A stretch of 64,000 bases of DNA, from NCBI RefSeq assembly GCF_027580225.2, contig NW_027395277.1:2421001-2485000 (forward strand), written 5' to 3'. Under the pieces are notes generated by a model. That model was not told the DNA's origin and ran no database searches. It saw nothing but the letters and a program-made list of their open reading frames with translations. Every line of letters begins with the position of its first letter. Position 1 is the stretch's first letter. Below, one piece after another: positions 25,236-36,133 of the stretch. The stretch comes from Misgurnus anguillicaudatus. Lineage: Eukaryota > Chordata > Actinopteri > Cypriniformes > Cobitidae. A program made the position numbers and the translations under genes.

Positions 25236-25600
25236 ACCAAAAAGGACTTGACTGTAGTCTCAAATGTGTTACGAGTCTTCTGAGTTATGAAAGTTTAACC
25301 TCTGAACCTTTATTATCCTGTTTAGTATGTGACATCTCAACATGGTTCTCTGATATGAGCCCTTATATTGTATTGTCAAAATCTTCTTGTAAGCTCTTAC
25401 TTCAAATGTCGTTCTTTCTCGATGTATGTTGTCAGAACAGATCTTCTCTTCTCAACCCTGCGGTGCCCGAGAACCGTACAAGTCGTCACAGGTTTGTTAA
25501 TTAGAGACAAGCTGAGCCCTTAGGTGAGACACCAAGAATGAGGTTCACAGTAGCCATTACCTTATTTGAACCAACTTACAATGGAGCTGGGCTGCAAGCT
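25236..25600. other. Intergenic, no gene seen
   Basis: No repeat ends or exon recognised. Confidence 0.3.
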
Positions 25601-26500
25601 TTAAAGGACTAGTCCATTTTCTTAAAAGAAAAATCCAGATAATTTACTCACCACCATGTCATCCAAAATGTTGATGTCTTTCTTTGTTCAGTCGAGAAGA
25701 AATTGTGTTTTTTGAGGAAAACATTCCAGGATTTTTCTCATTTTAATGGACTTTAATGGACACCAACACTTAACACTTAACTCAACACGTAACAGTTTTT
25801 TTCAACGGAGTTTCAAAGGACTATAAACGATCCCAAACGAGGCATAAGGGTCATTTTTGACAAGAAAAATAAAAAAGATGCTCTCTTAAACCACAACTTT
25901 TCGTCTAGGTCCGGTCCAGCACGACCTAACGTAAATGCGTAGTGACGTAGGGAGGTGACGTGTTACATATATAAAACGCACATTTGCGGACCATTGTAAA
26001 CAATAAACTGACACAAAGACATTAATTAGTATCAGTTGACATACAACAACGTAGGAACGGTCCTCTTTCAACACACTTGTAAACACTTGGGCGGAGTTTC
26101 GCGTTCGTCCTCTGTGACCTCTTGACGTCATGACGTATTGCATGGGGTCACGCTGACGCTTTCAGGACCAGACGAAGATGAGAAATTGTGGTTTAAAAGT
26201 GTATATTTGTTATTTTTATTGTCAAAAATTACAATCGTTTCGCTAGATAAGACCCTTATGCCTCGTTTGGGATTGTTTATAGTCCTTTGAAACTCCGTTG
26301 AAAAAAACTGTTAAGTGTTGAGTTAAGTGTTAAGTGTCCATTAAAGTCCATTAAAATGAGAAAAATCCTGCAATGTTTTCCTCAAAAAACATAATTTTTT
26401 CTGGACTGAACAAAGAAAGACATCAACATTTTGGATGACATGGTAGTGAGTAAATTATCTGGATTTTTCTTTTAAGAAAATGGACTACTGTAATCCTTTA
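25601..26500. mobile_element. 900-bp foldback element, copy A
   Basis: The left arm begins TTAAAGGACTAGTCCATTTT and carries CCATGTCATCCAAAATGTTG. The right arm carries their reverse complements and ends TAATCCTTTA. The arms are about 290 bp each around a roughly 300-bp CpG-containing centre. Copy B at 36825-37716 has its centre in opposite orientation. Confidence 0.8.
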
Positions 26501-26544
26501 ATTTCACAGCCATGCATGTAAATCATATACTGAAATGATGACCA

Positions 26545-26720
26545 CACTGTCAGAAAAATGGTCATTGGGTCAGTATTCTGGGTCCTAATGTGTGCCATTG
26601 GGTACCGATATGTATACATCTGGTACCAATATTTACTTTTGAGCTGCAATGGTGTCTTTTTTTAAAAAGGATACTGCATCAGTTAAAAGTAGGGACCATT
26701 TTTTCTTAAAAGGTAGGCAT
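26545..26720. mobile_element. Solo copy of the GGTACC-rich MITE
   Basis: Carries GTCAGTATTCTGGGTCCTAA, GGGTACCGATATGTATACAT and GGTACCAATA, the words from which the large arrays at 42.6-48.0 kb are built, but not in tandem. Confidence 0.5.
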
Positions 26721-27290
26721 GGATTTGACTTCGAGAAAAGCTAAATGTTACAAATTTGACAGCATGTTGACATTAAAATGAGAAAAGTGCAATAAAATAA
26801 TAACTTCTTATACTTTTGATTTCTTAATTATGTAAAGGTATTCATCCCAAAACTAATTGGCCACCCAGGTTTTATTAGTTAGGGCTGTTTTTCCATACAC
26901 GTGGATGTCGTCCTTTTGCCAACAGTCCGGTCTTTATACTGACACATACCAGAGTTACCATGGAGAGCTGCCAAAGACCCAGAAAACAAAAACAAGGGTG
27001 CAAGTGAGACCTCATTTGATTTGCCCTTTTTTAAGGAAAGGCAAAACTAAATGTTATTTTCGCAAACATGAGAATTCCTTCTAAAATCTTATAATATGTA
27101 ATAATTTCCAAAGAAGAAATCCCATACATTTACATTTATGCATTCATCAAAAGCGACTTGCTGTGCATTAAAATACATCCAAATTTTAAAGAACAAACTT
27201 AGATGATTTTGCATGCCTGGTGGTCTTAGATTTCCTTAGGTCTTTTTGCTTATTAGATTAAATTATACCAGGAACAAAAGCTTGCAGGAA
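26721..27290. other. Intergenic with a SINE-tail fragment
   Basis: 27126-27180 reads ACATTTACATTTATGCATTC then AAAAGCGACTTGCTGTGC, matching the 3-prime tail of a cyprinid tRNA-derived SINE; similar fragments are at 30175-30235 and 61115-61160. Nothing else recognised. Confidence 0.45.
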
Positions 27291-27790
27291 TCTTCCTTGC
27301 AAGTTTCAGACAACCAAACAGAGATGGATGAGCCAGAAACCCGCCTCATAATTGCGTAAGTTAATTAGAGAAATGACATAATCCGGTCACCCCAAGACCC
27401 CATAAAGTTGAAACTTAACCAGGTCACCATTATAGCAAGCTGAAAACTTTAGAGGAAAGCAACAACAAGCAGATCTGTAATTTGATTGGGTGAGGGGTCC
27501 ATATGGCACCCTGCATGTTTCTTCTCTCTACGGCGATGACACCATTGGTCAATCAGAACACAGCAAACCTTGTCCAAATGCCAAACAACCTCCCCAAGCC
27601 CATAAAAACATACATGACGAATCTGGTTAGGGAATAAAAGATGAAGAGAACAATACTGGGTGGAAAACCCGAGGATTGGCGAGGGGGGAGAAAGGGGGTC
27701 CACAAAAACTATAGTGTCACACAAAAAGGACAGCACCTCTTTTCTGCCCCACACGACTGAATGGGCAAGATAAGGGAATTTTGAACTACA
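27291..27790. other. GC-richer low-copy island
   Basis: About 500 bp of balanced composition without recognised repeat ends. A 101-codon minus-strand frame (27449-27754) has no domain or splice sites. Candidate conserved non-coding element. Confidence 0.3.
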
Positions 27791-28164
27791 GAGACGGACT
27801 GCGATTGTTGGGTTTTCAGCGCGCTGGTATTATGCATATGTGTTTGAGAGTTTAGGCTGATAATGCAGCACTTTGTTTGACAAGACTTACTCTTTTTGGC
27901 CTAAACTCGGTCTTTTCTGTGTGTGTATTGTGATGCAAGGCATTAGCCCGGCTTGCCTGAGCAAAGACACGGAGGTCAAGGTCTAACCGTCACAGCCTCT
28001 GAGATCTTACACATAAACAAGCTCAGAAACACTAATCATTTAAAATACAGAGGCATGGCCTTTAATAGGGAAATGTTCGTTTAAAGCTTCTTTTATTTAA
28101 GATTTGTTTGTTTTTTCCAACATCTATACATGAATATTTTTGCGACGATGTGTGCAATTACTTT
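27791..28164. other. Intergenic, no gene seen
   Basis: No repeat ends or exons recognised. Confidence 0.3.
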
Positions 28165-28440
28165 TTAAAAGTTTAAAGTTTACTCCACTTTCTTAAAAAA
28201 AATCCATATAATTTACTCACCTCCATGTCATCCAAAATGTCTTTTTTTCGACAATCGTTTTGCTAGATAAGACCCTTATGCCTTGTTTGGGAACGTTTAG
28301 AGCCCTTTGAAGCTGCGTTGAAACTGCAATTTTAAACTTAATTGAAACTGTAAAGTGTTGAGGTCCAATAAAGTCTATGTAATTGAGAAAAAGCCTGCTT
28401 TTGAGTGAAACGTTTTTTTTAAAAACGGTCACGAAAAACG
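28165..28440. mobile_element. Deletion derivative of the 900-bp foldback
   Basis: About 60 bp of left-arm sequence (TCCATATAATTTACTCACCT) is joined directly to the inner right-arm sequence (ACAATCGTTTTGCTAGATAA), so most of the element is missing. Confidence 0.6.
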
Positions 28441-28549
28441 ACTGAGGTTTAGTAAAACAACCAAGAAGTATTTTGCAAGGACAGCCAATTTTCTCATTGA
28501 ATGCGGAAGCCCGATATTATGTAGCAGTGACGGAAAAGACCGTCCATTA

Positions 28550-28980
28550 TTATAGTCGCATGTGTATACATTTGTAACAATAGCCAACAATACATTATAT
28601 GGGTCAAAATTATTGATTTTTATTTTATGCCAAAAATCATTAGGTAAGGTATAAATATTTTTAATTAGAAAAGATCTTGTTCCATGAAGATATTTTGTAC
28701 ATTTCCTACTGTAAATATATCAAAACTTTATTTTTGTAACTTAGTGCAGTAAGGACTATGTTTGGACAACTTTAAAGGTGTTTTTTTCATTATTCAGTTT
28801 TTTTTTTGCACCATTAGAATCCAGATTTTCAAATAATTGTATCTTGGCCAAATATTGTCCTATCCTAACCAAACATAAATCAATGGAAAGCATATTCAAC
28901 TTTCAGATGATAAGATTTCAACTTGTGAAATTGCTATTCCAAACCATCCAGTTGGTGGCGATTATGTTTAATGATTAATA
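28550..28980. mobile_element. Truncated TGACCCTGG-family MITE
   Basis: Shares AATAGCCAACAATACATTAT and TTTATGCCAAAAATCATTA with the 20261-20804 element, without the TGACCCTGGACC terminus. The 66-codon frame inside is not a gene. Confidence 0.6.
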
Positions 28981-29048
28981 ATAAGGGTGAAATTGCACAG
29001 GTGTGTGACATGAAAGTTCGAAAGCGATTAGTTGTCTGGGGTTAACTC

Positions 29049-29501
29049 TTAACTCACTCTCGGCCATTGATAATTTATCAATGAGTTGTCAACTCAGAGA
29101 AAACATTTGCCTAAAAAAAAAAAAACTTGTTCCTGATGAGTTTTTATGGTAATCTGTAATATTGCGACCATCCAATAGAAGTTGCTCTTACCCAATTTAT
29201 AAAAAAAATTATTTATTAATTTTACACTCCATGTATGTTTTGATAATCGTTTTGAATCTGATCTCTAACAAAATTCCTTCACAAAAAAATGCAAGTTTCA
29301 GCTTTTCCCTCAAATTTTTTTTATTTTTTTCCTGTTTTGTTTTTTTGTTTATTGTTTGTTTATAAGCAGAGAGTCTGTTCTTTCATTTGATATATTTTTA
29401 TGTTAAATATATATTCAAAAACAAAATTTTCCTGGAAGGCAAAATCACAAAAAATGCTGGCGGGCAACTTTTGAAAAAAAGGTTGGCGGGGAATAAGTTA
29501 T
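29049..29501 (-). mobile_element. TTAA-flanked piggyBac-like MITE, decayed copy 2
   Basis: Starts TTAACTCACTCTCGGCCATTGA and ends TTGGCGGGGAATAAGTTA, a decayed form of the TTAACTCTTTCCCCGCCA termini. The interior AAATGCTGGCGGGCAACTTTT near 29452-29472 matches the family. Confidence 0.6.
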
Positions 29502-30250
29502 TCCCTAATAATGGTAAAGTAAATGATAAAGTACAGTAAACAGGATAAACCAAAATTTTAAAATGACCCAGGGTTAAGTCTTTCAATTGTGAAAAGCCAA
29601 AAAAAATAGAGACCTGCCATTTTAACATGGGAGCAATTCCAGCATTATGGAAAATTTATAATTAAAAAATTAAAATTCTTATAGAATGCATTTATTACCA
29701 ATATAGTGAATCACCTGTTTATATTTTCCTAAACCCCTGATCAGAAAAATATCAGTTTATATTTATATCTTTTTGGGAGATTACATACTTCAATTTAAAT
29801 GCACAAACGAGAAGCAATAATACCCAAACAATAGAGAGGGGACCGGGTTTATTTTCATTTTTATGTGCACATTTATGAGGAAGAAACTACCTTATGGATG
29901 TGACCATTCTGAATGCTGAGCTTAACTATGGAAAATAAATTGCAAACTTTTTTGAAAACTTGGTATTTAAGCCACCAAATATTGACATCCGAGTCAGTAT
30001 GGGTAAAAACGTTCGGTACAAACTTTATATTTTCATGGTAATGTTGACATTTGCATGCAAATTGCTTACAGGCTAGCAAAAACAACATATACACTTCTCA
30101 GTAAGACTTTAGCGATCACCTGTGAAGAACCCCTAGAGGTTTTTAAGTAAATATTTCAATAATTTAATAGCACATTTAACATTTATGCATTTGGCAGACA
30201 CTTTTTATCCAAAACAACGACTTACCCCATATGGCAAAAATATATATATT
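29502..30250. other. Intergenic with a SINE-tail fragment
   Basis: 30175-30235 reads ACATTTAACATTTATGCATT then GGCAGACACTTTTTATCC, a SINE tail on the minus strand. The rest shows no gene or element end. Confidence 0.45.
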
Positions 30251-30503
30251 TTAAAGGAACAGTATGTAGAAATTTATATCAATTAATCATAAAATGGCCC
30301 TAATATGTCTCTAGACATTAAGAAATAATTTTCATTTCAAATACTTATATCACTGACAACAGTGGTCCAGCCAGGATATTGTCATTTAAAAAGTGGAGTT
30401 GCAGCCCTCAACTGATGTTTATGTTGTCATGTTGTGTATTGGCCACCAGTTGTGTGATTGCAGTACCAGTTTTAGCCACAATCCTACATACTGTTCCTTT
30501 AAA
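30251..30503. mobile_element. 253-bp MITE, TIR TTAAAGGAACAGTATGTAG
   Basis: TTTAAAGGAACAGTATGTAG at the left and CTACATACTGTTCCTTTAAA at the right are perfect inverted repeats of about 20 bp. Non-coding interior. Confidence 0.85.
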
Positions 30504-31210
30504 GTCGCAATGAAATTGAAATGAAAAACTATATATATATATCTAATATTGTGGTATTATTAACAAATGACTTATCTGTGAGCTTCATTATTTTTTTAAA
30601 ATTAGTGTGTGCTCATAATCTTTAATCAAAAATGCAAATCTCCTCCCCTCCTCAAAACGATCTCTCTTCACTTCCTGTCAAAAGTATGGCAGGTGGGCGG
30701 GGTCCGGGAGAAGATCGCAGTGATTAACAATTAAAGCCAATTTATACTTTTGCGTCGGGGTTACGCCGTAGGGTACGCCAGACGCTACGCACGTAGGCAA
30801 CGCCGTCATGAGCATTTATACTTCTGCGTTTGTGTTGCTCTGCAGTTAACCGCCGAAATGCGTAGGAGGAAACACAATGCATTCACGCCGACCAATCACA
30901 GATCTTGCGGTCCGCGTCGTTTCGATGTGTAGTTACATTTTTGAGGAGGTGCACGTCAGGTACTGCGAAGGCTACGGCGACAGGGTTCGCGTCTATGCGT
31001 ATGTTACGGCGTACATATAACGCGCACCTAACGCAAAAGTATAAATTGGCCTTTAGCAACACGACTCAACTTCAAACGATCCAATCAGATCTCGACGGAC
31101 AAATTCAAATCCAGCCCTGCCTTATTTCAACTCAAAAGCTGTTTCATTCGGATATACGTCACCACAGGAAAAATAAGGCAATTTCTACTTCCGTTTCATG
31201 GCGACTTTAA
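30500..31210. mobile_element. Dispersed repeat, TIR AAAGTCGC, split by insertion
   Basis: The left end TTTAAAGTCGCAATGAAA and the right end TTTCATGGCGACTTTAAA are inverted repeats. The element abuts the previous MITE, sharing its TTTAAA, and contains a nested element at 30731-31055. Confidence 0.7.
30731..31055. mobile_element. Nested CpG-rich element, TIR AAAGCCAATTTATACTTTTG
   Basis: TTAAAGCCAATTTATACTTT at the left and AAAGTATAAATTGGCCTTTA at the right. The interior is dense in GCG and ACG words. The plus-strand frames inside (60 and 101 codons) come from this repeat. Confidence 0.8.
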
Positions 31211-31224
31211 ATATAATTTTAAAT

Positions 31225-31385
31225 AAATTACAAAATATACAAAAAATGGCCAAATTATATATGTACTAAAATATATTTTTGAAATATGTTAACAAAAATG
31301 TATTTTTCACCAATATATTTTTGGGCCATTTTTTGTATATATTGAAATATATTTTAAAAATAAATATATTTTAAAGCATATTAAC
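31225..31385. repeat. AT-rich palindrome around AAAAAATGGCC
   Basis: ATATACAAAAAATGGCCAAA near 31236-31255 is mirrored by GGGCCATTTTTTGTATATAT near 31323-31342, flanked by TATATTTTTGAAATAT words. A MITE-like hairpin without a clear duplication. Confidence 0.5.
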
Positions 31386-31855
31386 GTCGCATTCAAAGAA
31401 AAACTTGTATGTTGCAAAATTGTAAACAAATTTGTATAATTTTATATTTTATACATACTTTTATATTTTATACTTATACTTTATACATTTTATACAAACA
31501 TTTATATTTTTTTAATTATATGTTTACTTTAAAAACATTTATTTTTCATGTGTTTTAAGGTTTTTATCAAGATTATTGTACATGGTTATTGTTATAATAC
31601 CCATAATTGGATTCATTATTTATTTACATTTAATGATATAATTTTCATTTATTTAATTTTTATCAACTCACAAACACCCTGCAATTCCCTTGCGAACCAC
31701 CAGGAGAAACCCTGGATTGGTACATGGAAATGGAAAGAGTAGAAAAAAATGCTTTAAATAAAGCATAATAAAATAAATGTGGATAGCATAACATATGGAA
31801 TTTTGTGATTCACAGTGCATTATGGTATATCATGCACTTAAACACAGATGTGTTA
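31386..31855. other. AT-rich intergenic, no gene seen
   Basis: TTTATA-rich simple sequence at 31435-31520. No coding signal. Confidence 0.35.
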
Positions 31856-31990
31856 CACAATGCCATTAAAGAACCATTTTTAGCTGTATAGTTCCATGTT
31901 TTCACAAAAGATTGATAAGGGTTCTAAGAACCTTGGACCAAACATGGTTCTTGAATGGCATTACCGTAAAGAACCCTTTTTAACACATTT
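31856..31990. mobile_element. MITE with AAAGAACC repeats
   Basis: AAAGAACCATTTTTAGC at the left and CGTAAAGAACCCTTTTT at the right, with internal GGTTCTAAGAACC dyads, as in the common fish AAAGAACC repeat. Confidence 0.5.
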
Positions 31991-32019
31991 ATTTTTAAAA
32001 ATGTAACTAGCAAGCCCTT

Positions 32020-32420
32020 CAAAATGGGCGGCCATGCGTAGTCATTTTTAACAGCCGAGTGGCCTCTTTGCTGCGAGTGGTGGAATTGTTCCCGACTAAT
32101 TTGTGCACTGAGGGACGCGTTCGCCGCTGGGCTGCGTGCGCGAGGGATCTTTGTGTCTGAGGCAGAGGCCGAGGTCGCCCTCGCGGGGCTCCGCCGGGGG
32201 CTCGAACAAAAGCCACGGCAGGATAATCCACCCTGGGACAAAGTGTGCGATTAGCATAAGAAAGGCTCGGTTTGGCACCGTTGCCTTGGGCAGAGAGAGC
32301 GCGGAGTGGTGGTCTACAAGGGTTCGAGGGGAGAGACTTTGGAGGCATAGATTAATGCGTCGGTACGCAAACAAAAAGGCCTCAAAGGTGGTTTTCATCA
32401 TCTAAGATGCTTTCGGTGGA
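32020..32420. other. CpG-rich low-copy island
   Basis: About 400 bp, far more GC- and CpG-rich than the flanks (for example GCCCTCGCGGGGCTCCGCC at 32176-32194), with no repeat ends. Four overlapping frames of 89-109 codons on both strands reflect the low AT content rather than a gene. It contains GGATAATCC and ACAAAG words that homeodomain and SOX factors can bind. Could be a CpG island, an enhancer or a remote promoter. Confidence 0.35.
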
Positions 32421-32861
32421 AAAATCTAGATGTGGTTTGGTATCATTGAGCGTTGAGTATTAAGAGGATCCGTGACAGTCCTGCTGTGATGACTAAACTG
32501 ATCCATTGAACGGCCGCTGTCCTAAGCCCCCACTATGCAGATTTCCCCTTTTTCACAAACTTTCTTGGACCTGCAAATTAAGAGGATGAGGCGAGCGGCG
32601 CTATGTAAACCCCCTCCACCTCCCAGGTCCCTGTTTTAGAGGAGCACAAGTAGCACTTGTTTTGTCTGGGTAATAAGAATGCTCATAGCAAATCCCTTAT
32701 CTCATCTGTCTTTTCTAAGAGCGTTTGATGTGTTGAAGGACGGTATTAGATGTCCAAGCAGATGCTACGATGTTTCTCCTTTTTTCTGTCAAAATTTCTC
32801 TGAAGTTACACATTACATAAAGTAGATAATTGTCTACCATCGGGATTAAAATGCATGCTTA
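32421..32861. other. Intergenic, no gene seen
   Basis: Balanced composition continuing from the island to about 32650, then AT-rich. No exon recognised. Confidence 0.3.
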
Positions 32862-33040
32862 AAGGTGCAATGTGTAACTTTTAGGAGGATCTCTTAACAG
32901 AAATTAAATATAATATACATAACTATATTTTCAGGGGTGTATAAAGACATTACATAATGAACTGTATTGTTTTTATTACCTTAGAATGAGAAGTTTTTAT
33001 CTACATACAACGTGGGTCCCCTTACATGAAAGTCATCCCC
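32862..33040. mobile_element. Dispersed repeat, AAAGGTGCAATGTGTAACTT
   Basis: CTTAAAGGTGCAATGTGTAA at the left and GTGGGTCCCCTTACATGAAA at the right, matching the family member at 4231-4484. Confidence 0.6.
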
Positions 33041-33084
33041 ATATATATGTATAATAAAAGCTGGATGTCTTACAGGAGAGTCTC

Positions 33085-33500
33085 TAATGCTGCGTTCAGA
33101 CCAGCCGCGGTAAAGGCGTCAAGCCCCAGTGATTTCAATGTTAAATCAATGTGAAGACGCGCGTCTGGAGGTCTCGCGGTGCGAATGAAGTGTTTAGCGG
33201 GGCACTGTAGACGCGTTTCCGCCTCGTTCGTGCGAATTGAGCGTTGAGCGGGAAACACGCAAGTTGAAAATTTTGAACTTTGGCGGAAAAACGCACCGCT
33301 TCCTCAGGAGCTTCCTCTAGTAGTGACGTGATAACAGGAAGCGAGCGGAGTCGCAAAAGCCCCTCCCATGACGTGAATATCCGCGTCAATGACTAGAATT
33401 TCACGCACGGCTTTTACACGCAAATGAAGCGAGTAAACCCAAATGTTCAAGCGGCAAACTAGACTCGAATTTGACACCTCAAGCGCGGCTGGTGTAAACA
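33085..33500. mobile_element. CpG-rich transposon, GCTGCGTTCAGACCAG family
   Basis: Left end AATGCTGCGTTCAGACCAGC; right end GCGGCTGGTGTAAACACAC. The interior is dense in GCG and CGC. Several mutually overlapping minus-strand frames arise from it. Relatives are at 5165-5455 and 40542-41345. Confidence 0.6.
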
Positions 33501-33530
33501 CACAGTAATGTCATCACCGGTGGCCATCTT

Positions 33531-33843
33531 GTCTCAGTTAGCTCACTCACTCGTGGCATTGTGTTTGAATGGCGCATGCCCTTTTAAATAACCATAACTT
33601 GCTCAATTTTTTACCGATTTTTAACCGTTTTTGTTTCTTACAAATGTTATCAACGTGGCTATTATTCTGGATGCTTGAACATGTTTCATGAACATTATTC
33701 ATAAGTATACAGCGTCATGGGTACATCTCTGACATTTATAACAAGCCAAACCGTTTGAAAATTGATAGAAAATTGAGCAAGTTATGGTAAAAGTACATGC
33801 ACCATTAAAACACAATGTTATGAGTGAGCGAGCTGACTGAGAC
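33531..33843. mobile_element. Foldback MITE, TIR GTCTCAGTTAGCTCACTCAC
   Basis: GTCTCAGTTAGCTCACTCAC at 33531 is mirrored by GTGAGCGAGCTGACTGAGAC ending at 33843. Inner arms AACCATAACTTGCTCAATTT and AAATTGAGCAAGTTATGG also pair. Non-coding. Confidence 0.8.
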
Positions 33844-34421
33844 AAAAAAGTGCACGTGTAAATAATCAACACATGTAGAGCTCTTAAACTTTATTTTGTT
33901 TATAAATGTTTAACTTTCATAAATTGTTACATTGTTACATGTCTTCTCCTTAAGACTAAAATTGCATTTCATGTTTTCTTTTTTTAATATTTTAATGTAT
34001 GCCTTTCAATTGTACACTACATCCAGACACGACGGTCTGAGTTCGCCCCCTAGTGGCAGTCGTAATGAAATTTCAGTTTAATCATAAATCTGTGTCAAGG
34101 CAAGAGATATCAGTCAGATATCAGTCGTTTTTAAGGGATTCAAGTGTTACTGATAAAGTTAAACAAAAAAGGATTAGTCGCCGAACTTAAATCCAAAGCT
34201 CAAACTGGATCTGATAATTATGTACCCGCGGATGGTTGGCATCCCGCGCAGCCCATTTCTGACTCTATTTCCGGTTTTTCGGCCATCATTTGTAATGTAC
34301 AGTGGAAAGGAAAAAGTAACCACGCTGATTTTAAATAAGACAAAGATGACCAGTAGGCCAGATAAAGATAATTGGAGGGCCGCATTTGGGCTGCAGGCCG
34401 CCAGTTGACTACCCCTGCCCT
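33844..34421. other. Intergenic, no gene seen
   Basis: AT-rich to 34000, then a more balanced stretch (34020-34400) with overlapping short frames and no repeat ends or exon. Confidence 0.3.
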
Positions 34422-34503
34422 ATGGTCTTGTAGACTAAGCGAGCACGCACAATTTAGGGCCACGAGACAGAACATCCACAGGAAGTTCCCCATTTGGGAC
34501 AGG
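34422..34503. mobile_element. Fragment of the CCCTGTCCCAAATGG transposon
   Basis: Shares TAGACTAAGCGAGCACGCA-like sequence and a CATTTGGGACAGGA terminus with 3441-3870, in opposite orientation. One end only. Confidence 0.6.
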
Positions 34504-34507
34504 ACCT

Positions 34508-35440
34508 AAAAGCTACAAGAAGGTACAAAAGTTGTCACTGGGGCGGTACTTTTTCAAAAAGTACACATTTTTATTGTATTGATGCCTCTTTAACTCTTTC
34601 ACCGCCAGCATTTTTTAAAAAAGTTGCCAGCCAGCGCCAGCGTTTTTCATGATTTTCACAAAAGTTTAATGCCTTCCAGAAAATTTTCTTCTTCAAATAT
34701 ATAAACATACAATATACCAAATGAAAGAACAGACCCTCTGCTTTAAAAAAAAAAACGTTTCATCCTACCTTGAGTAGTTCTTTTGTAATCAGCTTTTGAA
34801 TATGGTTAGGTTTCTGCAAAAACACCACATTTTGAGCAAAAAGCAGAGATAATTCCATTTTTGTGACGGACTTTTCATAGAGATCCCATTCAGAGCGATC
34901 TTTAAAACAGACACGGACATGCAGCTGCTTGCCATAGGGCAATACTTCCGGGCTTAAAAAGTTGCGGAAGGGTAATTATAGCGGTATTGCGGAAAGACGG
35001 AAATACTCGTCATTGGCGGGGGAGCGTTTTCTCTTGATTGATGAGATATCTCGTCAATGGCGGGGAAAGAGTTAAGTAATATAATGAAATACAGTGTATC
35101 ATAACTGCTCATTTTATTTTATTCTATTTTACTCATATTTCACTCATATTTATATCAAAAAGTACACATTTTTCGAATATGGACCCTATATTTTTATTGT
35201 ATTGATGTCTCTTTAAGTAATATACTGAAATATGCATCATAACTGCTCTGTTTTATTTAATTATTTTATTATTTATTTTTATTTTATTTTATTTTATTTT
35301 ATTTTTAAAATTGTTGAAATGTTAGTAAAAAGATGCAAAAAGTACACATTTGTACCTCAAAGGTACATATTAGGACCTTCTTAAAAGGTACTGTCCCAGT
35401 GACAACTTTTGTACTTTTTTTCTGCGAGTGTACACCGGTT
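34508..35440. mobile_element. Partly duplicated AAAAAGTACACATTTTT repeat hosting a TTAA element
   Basis: AAAAAGTACACATTTTTATT-type sequence leading into TTGATGYCTCTTTAA occurs before the insertion (34556-34593) and again at 35156-35217, each followed by GTAATAT and ATCATAACTGCTC. The block ends with AGTACACATTTGTACCTC and GGTACTGTCCCAGTGAC, the vocabulary of the GGTACC-rich MITE. Includes a TTTTA run at 35279-35305. Confidence 0.55.
34590..35075 (+). mobile_element. TTAA-flanked piggyBac-like MITE, copy 3
   Basis: Starts TTAACTCTTTCACCGCCAGC and ends TGGCGGGGAAAGAGTTAA, with TTAA at both borders. The unoccupied target sequence (GATGTCTCTTTAAGTAATA) is preserved at 35204-35222 in the neighbouring duplicate, which confirms the TTAA duplication. 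It contains a minus-strand frame (34760-34942) strongly alike to one in the 63259-63757 copy. No transposase. Confidence 0.85.
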
Positions 35441-35750
35441 AGTCTATTTGTAACGCATCGGTAACCGATAATCGCCGAATGATTCTGCATTAGTGACATC
35501 TGGGGTTATCAAAGAGGTCAAAAGTTCACCATACTGCCGCTCTGACTGGCAATATCTACAGATGCTTTTGTGTCTAGGCTTTGCCGCTTTGTTTCGGTGT
35601 GTGTACGAGTGTGTGTGGGTGCTTGTGTATTACCCTGTGATATTTTACGACTCCATTGTGTTCGGCCTTGTGTCTGCAAGTACCGTCTCTTCCTCTTTGG
35701 GGTAGAAGGCAGGTCAAAGCTTGAGCAAGATATCTCGGTTAAGTGATGCA
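35441..35750. other. GC-richer low-copy island
   Basis: Contains GTGTGTACGAGTGTGTGTGG and balanced sequence without repeat ends. The opposing 70- and 77-codon frames have no support. Possible non-coding element. Confidence 0.25.
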
Positions 35751-36044
35751 TTGTTCGGTCTTTGTCTCTAGGAAATAGCTGTGCGGATCGCTATAGCAAC
35801 ATGCGTTTGAAGTACAGTTACAGGAAGGCAACCGAATTTAGGGTGACAAAGAATCGTCGAGTAATTCAACAAAGATTTGTCTAACTTAATATTTCACAAA
35901 AGACGCCGGCTAACCAGACCAAGTTTTATAAAGAAGGTACTTTTACATTTTTCCGCTATTCGTTTACTTAAAAAAACTAAAACTGGCATAGATATAGTAT
36001 AAGCAAAATGTAAAAGGATGATAAAAACTATTTTTGTGAAAGAG
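35751..36044. other. Intergenic, no gene seen
   Basis: No exon or repeat end recognised. Confidence 0.3.
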
Positions 36045-36132
36045 AAACATGAAAGTGTGAGGATGCTGGTTGCGAACCTACATCCCCATGAGCATGACAC
36101 CACAAGCATGTGTATTACCCACTACACCATAG
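36045..36132 (-). mobile_element. tRNA-derived SINE head (fragment)
   Basis: On the minus strand a box A-like TGGTGTAGTGGG (36129-36118) and a box B-like GGTTCGCAACC (36078-36068) are spaced as in a tRNA-type polymerase III promoter. The sequence does not fold as an intact tRNA by eye, so it is a SINE remnant. Confidence 0.6.
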
Positions 36133-36133
36133 T

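Noticed and set aside
30750..31210. Arginine-rich and other frames in a CpG-dense stretch
   Set aside because: The sequence is bounded by terminal inverted repeats of a nested transposon, so the CpG density and frames belong to the repeat.
33070..33501. CpG island or gene start
   Set aside because: The CpG-rich words match a transposon family also present at 5165-5455 and 40542-41345.
36045..36132. Intact tRNA gene on the minus strand
   Set aside because: Box A and box B are present, but I cannot fold a complete cloverleaf and the context is repetitive. A SINE remnant is the better call.
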